Source: Polyangiaceae bacterium
Lineage (GTDB): Bacteria > Myxococcota_A > Polyangia > Polyangiales > Polyangiaceae
Length of the DNA: 64,000 nucleotides
Assembly (NCBI GenBank): GCA_015075635.1
Contig: JABTUA010000002.1
Span: forward strand, 2,918,708-2,982,707
Direction: 5' to 3'
Shown: positions 1 through 7,241 of the stretch, piece after piece
Position numbering within the stretch: position 1 is the first letter of the stretch
Layout of the letters: every line of letters begins with the position of its first letter
Translations under genes and position numbers: made by a program
The notes under the pieces: model-generated
The model's input: the letters and a program-made list of their open reading frames with translations, nothing else
The model's database searches: none
What the model was told of the DNA's origin: nothing

Positions 1-1
1 G

Positions 2-310
2 GTCAAGAGCGCCAGGCACCTGCTCGAGGTTCGCTCCGAGCTCGCGCTGGACCCCGAGGCTCTCGCAGCCGCCAAGGCGCGCGGCGCCGACGCCCGCAGC
101 GGCGAAGACGACTGCGGCAAGGACGCGGTCGACTGGTCCAAGGGCGAGCCGGCGCTCAGCTGCGACGGCCGGACGGTGAGCGTCGCGCTGCGCCCATCCG
201 CTGCGTGCGGGCAGTTCGGCCACGTGGACACCTGGAAGCTCGAGAGCTCCGGAGATCGCTGGCGGCTCGTCGGCAAGGGAGTGAAGACGCCCGGCTCACC
301 GGCTCGGTGA
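2..310 (+). CDS. C-terminal end of an unrecognised protein (partial)
   Basis: An open frame runs in from the left edge and ends at a TGA at 308-310, giving the last 102 residues of a protein that starts outside the window. The visible part has a short acidic stretch, four cysteines, and a C-terminal half rich in beta-type residues (for example the segment around CGQFGHVDTWKL). I do not recognise the family. Its stop codon lies inside the 3' end of the convergent radical-SAM gene (15 nt overlap), so no terminator separates them. Coding is supported by an unbroken frame with strong GC at third positions. Confidence 0.6.
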   Translation, partial: VKSARHLLEVRSELALDPEALAAAKARGADARSGEDDCGKDAVDWSKGEPALSCDGRTVSVALRPSAACGQFGHVDTWKLESSGDRWRLVGKGVKTPGSPAR

Positions 311-1225
311 GCCCGCGCCGCTTCGCGGCGCGTCGAACGGCAGCATCTCGCTCCAGCCGTAGCGCTCCGGGTACTCGCGCCAGGGGCCTTCGCAGCGTTC
401 GCGCGCGGAGCAAGCCTGGCACGGCGGCCCCTGCACCTTGCCCTCGCGCACCCGCCACTCCGAGTAGTCGAGCCGGCCGTCGAGGTCGCTCACCGTGGTG
501 AGCGGGATGGTCGCCTCGACCGCCAGCTCCTGCATGCCACGCAAGAAGCACAGCGGGACCGCCTCGGTGCAGAGGCGGAGGCCACGCTCCCTCGCGACCC
601 GTTCGGCGCGGCGGAGGGGCTCCACGAGCTCCGACAAACGCGGCACGATCTCGTCGAAGCGCTCGAGCGCCGTGCCCACCGGGTGCACGAAGGCGAGCTG
701 CGCGTTCCTCACGCCAAGGCCCGCGAGGTAGGCGACGAGCTCGTCGAGCAGCTCGACGTTGCGCCTGGTGATCACGCTGTTGGTGACCACCGGCAGACCG
801 GCCTCGAGCGCATTGGCGATCCCACGCGTGGTCTCCGCGAAGCTCCCAGGCGCGCGGGTGAGCTCGTCGTGAACCGCGGCGCTCGCCCCGTGCAAGGACG
901 GAGAGATCTCGGTCACCCCCGCCTCGACCAGCGCCGCGAGCACGTCTCGGTAGGCGAGCAGGCGCCCGTTGGTCTGGAGCTGCACGCTGGAGAAGCCCAG
1001 CGCCCGAGCGGCCCGCACCAGCGGCAAGAGCTTCTTGTAGAGCGTGGGCTCGCCACCGGTCAGGACGACCCCTGTGGCGTCCGGCCGCGCCGCCCGGAGC
1101 TCCGAGAGCAAGAGCGCCGGCGGCCGGGCAGCGCACTCCGTTCGCTTCTCGCCCTGGGCACAGAATAGACAGCGGTTGTTGCAGGCGAAGCCGAGCTTGA
1201 GGTCCAGGCGTCGCGCGACTTCCAC
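296..1225 (-). CDS. Radical SAM enzyme with C-terminal Cys cluster
   Basis: The 309-residue protein has the radical-SAM signature CxxxCxxC (C15, C19, C22) and the GGEP motif at 57-60, followed by a TIM-barrel-like body. A C-terminal segment, CQACSARERC followed by EGPWREYPERYGW, is typical of an extra Fe-S cluster in a widespread, uncharacterised radical-SAM group found in archaea and bacteria. Reductive SAM cleavage is known for the superfamily; the substrate is not. The GTG start at 1223-1225 is chosen because a TAACCT box lies 6 nt upstream and there is no Shine-Dalgarno, which fits a leaderless transcript. The gene is divergent from the HxsB-like maturase with only 32 bp between starts, so the two may be co-expressed. 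It could be an HxsC analogue, but I do not see clear HxsC features. Confidence 0.85.
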   Translation of the reverse strand: MEVARRLDLKLGFACNNRCLFCAQGEKRTECAARPPALLLSELRAARPDATGVVLTGGEPTLYKKLLPLVRAARALGFSSVQLQTNGRLLAYRDVLAALVEAGVTEISPSLHGASAAVHDELTRAPGSFAETTRGIANALEAGLPVVTNSVITRRNVELLDELVAYLAGLGVRNAQLAFVHPVGTALERFDEIVPRLSELVEPLRRAERVARERGLRLCTEAVPLCFLRGMQELAVEATIPLTTVSDLDGRLDYSEWRVREGKVQGPPCQACSARERCEGPWREYPERYGWSEMLPFDAPRSGAGSPSR

Positions 1226-1231
1226 GCGACG

Positions 1232-1249
1232 AGGTTAGCACGCTACGCT
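1232..1249. promoter_or_regulatory. Back-to-back -10 boxes for two leaderless radical-SAM genes
   Basis: The minus strand carries TAACCT (1237-1232), 6 nt before the GTG at 1225. The plus strand carries TACGCT (1244-1249), 8 nt before the ATG at 1258. Neither gene has a Shine-Dalgarno. The two boxes are 6 bp apart, so the two promoters probably overlap and may compete or be jointly controlled. Confidence 0.6.
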
Positions 1250-1257
1250 TGGCTCAC

Positions 1258-2757
1258 ATGCGCCTACTCGAGCTGGGTGTGAGACCGAGGCGACCCGGCA
1301 AGCTGGTGCCCGTGCGCCACCGCAAGGTCGGCGGCGCGGTGCTGCTGGCCTCGCACTTCGGCGACTGGGTGTTCGTCAGCGAGGCCGAGCACGCGGAGCT
1401 CATGGCCGGCAAGCTCGAGGAGGGTTCCGAGCTCGAGGCGCGCCTGCGCTCGCGGAACCTGCTCGCGGACTCGCTCGACACCGTCGCGCTCGCCGAGCGC
1501 ATGCGCAGGAAGAAGTCGTTCCTGCGCTACGGCCCGAACCTGCACGTGCTGGTGGTCACGCTGCGCTGCAACGAGACCTGCGTGTACTGCCACGCCAGCC
1601 GCGCCGCCATGGACCGCGTGGACACCGACATGTCGCGGGAGACCGCCGAGAAGTGCGTGGACCTGGCGCTCCGCTCCACCGCCCCGCGCATCACCCTGGA
1701 GTTCCAGGGCGGCGAGCCCCTCGCCAACTTCCCCGTAGTGCAGCACGCCATCGAGTACGCTCTGGCCAAGAACCGCGCCTACGGCAAGGAGCTCGAGTTC
1801 ACCATGGTGAGCAACCTGTCGCTCTTGAACGACGAGCGGCTCGACTACCTGGTGAAGAACAAGGTGCAGATCTGCACCAGCATCGACGGGCCGCCGACGC
1901 TGCACGACAAACAGCGCGTGCTGGCCGGCGGCAGCGCTTTTCAGCAAGCATCGGGCTGGATCCGCGCCATCAACCAGCGCTACGCGGACATCGGGCTCGA
2001 CCCGACGCTGTACCATGTGGAGGCGCTGATCACCGTCACTCGGGCGGCCCTGGACTACCCTCGCGAGGTCGTCGACACCTACCTCGAGCTCGGCTGCCGC
2101 GCGCTGTTCCTGCGCCCGCTCGATCCCTTCGGCTTCGCCAGCGAGACGGGCCACAAGATCGAGTACGCGCGGCGGAGCTACCTCGACTTCTATCGAGAGG
2201 CCGTGGACTACATGTTGGAGAAGAACGCGGCAGGCGCGGAGATCTTGGAGCGGTACGCGGCCATCTTCCTGACGAAGATCCTGACCGGCGACGACCCCAA
2301 CTTCCTGGACATCCGCTCGCCGTGCGGGGCGGGCATCGGACAGCTCGCCTACAACTACGACGGCAGCCTCTTCACTTGCGACGAGGGCCGCATGCTGCAC
2401 GAGATGGGGGACGATCTGTTCCTGCTCGGCAAGGCCGGCGAGACCAAGTACCGCGAGATCATGACCCACGACACCGTGCGGGCGATGATCGCCGCTTCGA
2501 ACCTGGACGCTCAGCCGGACTGCGTGAGCTGCACCTACGCGGCCTACTGCGGCATCTGTCCGGTCCACAACTACGAGACGCAGGGCTCGCTCCACGGCCG
2601 CATGCGCGAGAGCGACTGGTGCGCCGTGCACAAGGGCATCCAAGACTACTTGTTCGACAAGCTCCGGCAGAACGACCCGGCGGTGGTGAAGACCCTGGAG
2701 CGCTGGACCACCGCCCGAGAGCGCTCGCACTTCCTCCAGCAGTGCGCGTCGAGCTGA
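1258..2757 (+). CDS. hxsB: HxsB-type radical SAM/SPASM peptide maturase
   Basis: The 499-residue protein has an N-terminal domain of about 95 residues (with the GDWVFVS segment), then the radical-SAM site C104, C108, C111 in TLRCNETCVYC, the FQGGEP motif at 149-154, and a SPASM-type C-terminus (SPCGAGIG, NYDG, FTCDEGRM, CVSC, YCGICP, final WC). The order and many segments match His-Xaa-Ser system maturase HxsB, which with HxsC is predicted to modify the repeat protein HxsA. No HxsA, HxsC or HxsD is visible here, and I recall fewer SPASM cysteines in typical HxsB, so this may be a sister family. The ATG at 1258 is preferred over the in-frame TTG at 1249 because TTG overlaps the -10 box. Confidence 0.75.
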   Translation: MRLLELGVRPRRPGKLVPVRHRKVGGAVLLASHFGDWVFVSEAEHAELMAGKLEEGSELEARLRSRNLLADSLDTVALAERMRRKKSFLRYGPNLHVLVVTLRCNETCVYCHASRAAMDRVDTDMSRETAEKCVDLALRSTAPRITLEFQGGEPLANFPVVQHAIEYALAKNRAYGKELEFTMVSNLSLLNDERLDYLVKNKVQICTSIDGPPTLHDKQRVLAGGSAFQQASGWIRAINQRYADIGLDPTLYHVEALITVTRAALDYPREVVDTYLELGCRALFLRPLDPFGFASETGHKIEYARRSYLDFYREAVDYMLEKNAAGAEILERYAAIFLTKILTGDDPNFLDIRSPCGAGIGQLAYNYDGSLFTCDEGRMLHEMGDDLFLLGKAGETKYREIMTHDTVRAMIAASNLDAQPDCVSCTYAAYCGICPVHNYETQGSLHGRMRESDWCAVHKGIQDYLFDKLRQNDPAVVKTLERWTTARERSHFLQQCASS

Positions 2758-2836
2758 AATCCCTGGAAGATCCGCACTGTCCGGGTGGTCAGGGCGCAGA
2801 TCTCTGTTGATCGGCAGCGCCCCATGCCGTAAGAGC

Positions 2837-2854
2837 CCCGCCCAAGCGGGCGGG
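2837..2854 (+). other. GC hairpin in the ndk leader
   Basis: CCCGCCC and GGGCGGG form a perfect 7-bp stem with a four-base loop (AAGC), between the maturase stop and the ndk Shine-Dalgarno. No T-run follows, so it is either a weak or Rho-assisted terminator for the upstream gene or a structured element in the ndk leader. Confidence 0.4.
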
Positions 2855-2882
2855 ATAACTCACAGAAATTCTCGGAGAAGCC

Positions 2883-3302
2883 ATGGCGAGTCAGCGAACG
2901 CTCTGCATCATCAAGCCCGACGCGGTCGAGAAGCGCGTCCAAGGGCACATCCTCCAGCGCCTGCTCGACGAAGGCTTCAAGGTCGTCGCCATGCGGCAGG
3001 CCCACCTGACCCGTGCCCAGGCGGAGGGCTTCTACGCCGTCCACCGCGAGCGTCCCTTCTTCGACGAGCTCTGCACCTTCATGACCCGTGGCCCCGTGGT
3101 GCTGGTCGCCCTCGAGCGCGAGAACGCCGTCCAGCACTACCGCGACGTGATCGGCGCGACGGACCCGGCCAAGGCCGCGCCGGGTACCATCCGCAAGCTG
3201 TACGGCTCCAACGTCGGCGAGAACGCTTGCCACGGCTCCGACTCGGAAGAGAACGGGCTCAAGGAGTGCGCGTACTTCTTCCCTGGCCACTCCCTGCTCT
3301 GA
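2883..3302 (+). CDS. ndk: Nucleoside diphosphate kinase
   Basis: This 139-residue protein is a full-length Ndk. It transfers the gamma phosphate of ATP to nucleoside diphosphates through a phosphohistidine. The start TLCIIKPDAV and the active-site region GSDSEENG, with the catalytic His in NACHGSDS, are characteristic. The Shine-Dalgarno GGAG lies 6 nt before the ATG. It is followed 16 bp later by a degenerate histidine-kinase-like gene. It is a cytoplasmic housekeeping enzyme with nothing unusual in it. Confidence 0.97.
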   Translation: MASQRTLCIIKPDAVEKRVQGHILQRLLDEGFKVVAMRQAHLTRAQAEGFYAVHRERPFFDELCTFMTRGPVVLVALERENAVQHYRDVIGATDPAKAAPGTIRKLYGSNVGENACHGSDSEENGLKECAYFFPGHSLL

Positions 3303-3318
3303 GCCCCACGTTCCCGCC

Positions 3319-4125
3319 ATGGAGCGCGGTAGACCCGAGGGAACGCCCGGCGAGCCGGCGCGGCTCGAGGCGGAGCGCGGCCATTTGCGCGACGCCCTCG
3401 GGAGCGTGCGGAACCTGGCCCAGATCCTGCACAGCGTGCGCGTCGGGCCGCGCTCCATCGAGAGCGTGCTGCCCGACGTGCGCGACTCGTGCGCCGCCAT
3501 CGATTCCCACGCCAAGACGCTGCTCGACTCCGTCGCCGCTCGCCTGCCGGATGACGCAGCCCCCGACGAGCTCCTGGCCTGGATGCTCCCGCGCACGCGC
3601 GAGTTGGAGTGCGAGCTCGGCGCGGCGCTCGGCAAGCCCGTCAACGCGAAGGCACGGCTCCGACTCGAGCAAGTGGTGACGCGCGTCTCGCGGGAGCTCG
3701 AAGCCGGACGCGCCTTGGTGGACCTGCTGGACGAGGCGGTGCGCGGCGCTCGCGTGCAGCTCGATCTGGCCGAGCTGCTCCGACATGCCCATGTTTCCCG
3801 CGACGACGGCGATCGAATCGAGGTGCGCGTCGCCCCGGATCTGGTCGGCGAAGTCTCGCTGAACGCGCGAGTGTGCAGCCTGGTGCTCGGGGTCGGCGCG
3901 AGCTTGCTCCGCGAACGTGGAACCAGCGCGCCGCTGGTCCGGCTCGGCACGGGCCGGTCGCTGACCTTGGCAGCGGATGACGCCGCGGGTGAGGTGGTCT
4001 CGCTGCCGACGTTACCCCTCGTCGCTCCGACCCTCACGTGCGCCGAGACCGCTGCCCGCGCGTGTGGCGCGAGGCTCGACTGGGACTCGAGCGTGCCGCG
4101 CTTCACCTTGCACCTGCCCGCTTGA
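3319..4125 (+). CDS. Degenerate histidine-kinase-like protein
   Basis: The 268-residue soluble protein has an alpha-helical N-terminal two thirds. Its last 110 residues resemble a GHKL ATPase domain: a DLAELLR helix start, an N-box-like NARVCSLVLGVGASLL, and the typical kinase end strand FTLHLPA. The G boxes (DxGxG, GxG) needed to bind ATP are absent, and I cannot point to a phosphoacceptor His-Glu pair. I infer a histidine-kinase-derived protein used as a phosphotransfer partner, dimeriser or inhibitor. It follows ndk after 16 bp and is probably co-transcribed. No Shine-Dalgarno is seen, so the start at 3319 is the weakest part of the call. Confidence 0.6.
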   Translation: MERGRPEGTPGEPARLEAERGHLRDALGSVRNLAQILHSVRVGPRSIESVLPDVRDSCAAIDSHAKTLLDSVAARLPDDAAPDELLAWMLPRTRELECELGAALGKPVNAKARLRLEQVVTRVSRELEAGRALVDLLDEAVRGARVQLDLAELLRHAHVSRDDGDRIEVRVAPDLVGEVSLNARVCSLVLGVGASLLRERGTSAPLVRLGTGRSLTLAADDAAGEVVSLPTLPLVAPTLTCAETAARACGARLDWDSSVPRFTLHLPA

Positions 4126-4172
4126 AGGATTTGGTTCTGCTCGCGGGCAAACCTTGCTAAACGTCGGGACCC

Positions 4173-4996
4173 GTGGAAGCGTCCGACGTCCGCCCGCTGA
4201 TCGAAGCCGCCTTCGCCGACCGTGCGCTGCTCGCGGAGCCCCGGCACCGCGCCGCCGTCCACGCGGCCATCGAGCTGCTCGACGCCGGCAAGATCCGCGT
4301 GGCGACGCAGCTGGCACCGGGGAAGTGGGAGACGCACGCCTGGGTGAAGCAGGCGGTGCTGCTCTACTTCGGTGTCGCGGAGATGCGGCGCTCGACGGCG
4401 GGACCCATCGAGTTCTTCGACAGGATCCCGCTCAAGCACGGGCTCGAAGCGGCGGGGGTGCGCGTGGTGCCTCCCGGCACGGTGCGCTACGGCGCCTTCG
4501 TCGAGTCCGGCGCCATCGTGATGCCCGGCTACGTGAACATCGGCGCCTGGGTCGGCAGCGGCACCATGGTGGACACCTGGGCCACCGTCGGCTCCTGCGC
4601 GCAGATCGGCAAGAACTGCCACCTGTCCGGCGGAGTGGGCATCGGCGGCGTGCTCGAGCCGCCCGGGGCGCAGCCTGTCATCGTCGAAGACGGCTGCTTC
4701 ATCGGCTCGCGGGCCATCATCGTCGAGGGTGTCCTGGTCGAGAGCGAAGCCGTGATCGGCGCAGCGGTCACGCTCACCGCCTCGACCCCCATCGTGGACG
4801 TGACCGGCAGCGAACCGGTGGAGGTCCGCGGGCGGGTCCCGGCCCGCAGCGTGGTCATTCCGGGAATGCGGCCCAAGAGCTTCCCCGCCGGGGAGTACAT
4901 GGTGCCCTGCGCCTTGATCATCGGTCAGCGAAAACAGAGCACCGACCAGAAGACCAGCTTGAACGCCGCGCTCAGAGAGTTCAACGTTCCGGTCTG

Positions 4997-4997
<1 letters not shown>
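4173..4997 (+). CDS. dapD: Tetrahydrodipicolinate N-succinyltransferase
   Basis: DapD adds a succinyl group to tetrahydrodipicolinate in the succinylase route to meso-diaminopimelate and lysine. The 274-residue protein has a helical N-terminal domain (WVKQAVLLYF) and then a left-handed beta helix of hexapeptide repeats (GAFVESGAIVMPGYVNIGA, GSGTMVDTWATVGSCAQIG), and ends with the lid region GMRPKSFPAGEY. The GTG start at 4173 gives the usual DapD N-terminus; a CTAAAC box lies about 10 nt upstream. The stop overlaps the start of the desuccinylase gene, so the two pathway steps are coupled. Confidence 0.95.
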
Positions 4998-6054
<1,057 letters not shown>

Positions 6055-6058
<4 letters not shown>

Positions 6059-6882
6059 GCGACAAGTCCGTGGCGCAAGGCTCCGCCGTCCGGCACCACG
6101 CCGACGGGGGCTCGGAGACGCTCGAGGAGTCCATCGTCGTCGAAGAGCCGCTGGAGCTCCGCATCTCGGGCGACACCTTCGCCATCACCATGCGGACGCC
6201 GGGCCACGACCGCGAGCTCGCAGCCGGGCTCCTGCTGTCGGAGGGACTGATCGCCTCCGCGGCGGATCTGGGCGGCATCGCGCACTGCGGCCGCCCCGGT
6301 GACGAGGGCTACGGCAACACCCTGGACGTCACGGCAGCGCCGGGGACGGTGCTCGACGGCGAGCGAGTGGCGCTCGCGCGCCGCGGCACGCTCATGAGCG
6401 CGAGCTGCGGCGTGTGCGGCCGCCGCAGCATCGACGACCTGATGGCGCGGGTCGGTCCCATCGAAGACGCCTCACGCTTCGAACGCGCGGTGCTCGCCGA
6501 GCTCACGGCGCGGCTCCGGGCGGAGCAGCCGGTTTTCGCAAAGACCGGCGGCCTGCACGCCGCCGGCGTCGCCGACGCGCGCGGCAACTGGCTCGTGGTG
6601 CGCGAGGACGTGGGGCGGCACAACGCGGTGGACAAGGTCGTCGGTCGCCTCTTGCTCGACGGCGCGCTGCCGGCCCGCGGGCAGCTCCTGGTCGTCTCGG
6701 GTCGCACCAGCTTCGAGATCGTGCAAAAAGCAGTGGTCGCTGGCTTCCCGGCGGTCGTCGCGGTCTCGGCGCCGACCAGCATGGCCGTGGCCACGGCAGA
6801 GCGGGCCGGGCTCACGCTCCTGGGGTTCTCGCGCCAGGGCGCGTTCAACGTGTACTCGGGGTCCGAACGGATCGCGGGCTAG
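6055..6882 (+). CDS. fdhD: Formate dehydrogenase sulfurtransferase FdhD
   Basis: FdhD carries sulfur from IscS to the molybdenum/bis-MGD cofactor of formate dehydrogenases. The 275-residue protein has the conserved loop SASCGVCG with C118 and C121, the FAKTGGLHAAG segment, and EDVGRHNAVDK, all hallmark FdhD motifs. It starts with an ATG overlapping the dapE stop (ATGA). No formate dehydrogenase lies in the window, so the client enzyme is elsewhere. Linkage to lysine genes looks positional rather than functional. The decayed stretch just downstream may once have held another molybdoenzyme accessory gene. Confidence 0.95.
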
Positions 6883-7241
6883 CTCAGCGACAGCACACCA
6901 CGCGCAGACCGGACGCCACCACCTTGCCGCTCTTCAGGCTGGTGGCGCCGTCCGGCCCGCAGCCCGCGTTGCCTGCGCTGGGGGGCACGCCCCACCGCTG
7001 CCGGCCGGCTCTTCGGCTTCTTCCAGTCTCAGGCAAGCGACCGCGATGCTCGACGGCAAGGCGACCAGCGTGCCTGCCGCCGACGACTTCTTCGCCCAGC
7101 GTCAGACGGCGACGGCCGCGGCGCGCCTGCTCGGCCTGGTCAGGACCGTCACCGCCACCCGAGGTTCGAGCGTGTACCCTCGCCCCATGAGCGATCCGGC
7201 GCCATCTGGGCGTCAGCCGGGAGGAGGAACGAGTCGCGTGG
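6883..7241. other. Non-coding gap with gene remnants
   Basis: This 359-bp interval holds no convincing intact gene and is the only gap above 300 bp in the window. On the minus strand, the segment 6884 to about 7010 reads as a plausible protein C-terminus ending KSGKVVASGLRVVCCR. On the plus strand, about 7079-7190 resembles the start of an XdhC-type protein. The two pieces point in opposite directions and both are truncated, which suggests decay after rearrangement. Confidence 0.4.
7046..7190 (+). pseudogene. Possible XdhC/CoxI N-terminal remnant
   Basis: Read from 7046, the frame gives DDFFAQRQTATAAARLLGLV followed by RTVTATRGSSVYPRP. The order (a short helix with FF, a hydrophobic strand, then a GSS...P motif) resembles the N-terminus of XdhC, which helps insert sulfurated molybdenum cofactor. 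The next expected element (PGARM, then a GxxSGGC loop) is missing, though a GAIWASAG stretch appears in another frame a few bases on, so a frameshift or deletion is possible. Position just after fdhD supports a lost molybdoenzyme accessory gene. Short length makes this tentative. Confidence 0.25.

Noticed and set aside
1264-2730. A 488-residue open frame on the minus strand over the HxsB-like gene
   Set aside because: It is a codon-bias shadow of the radical-SAM gene with no motif and low-complexity Val/Ala/His content.
2807-2920. A small frame with HRNSRRSHGES, tempting as a His-Xaa-Ser substrate of the maturase
   Set aside because: It runs through the ndk leader and into ndk in another frame, has no repeat of the motif and no separate start signal.
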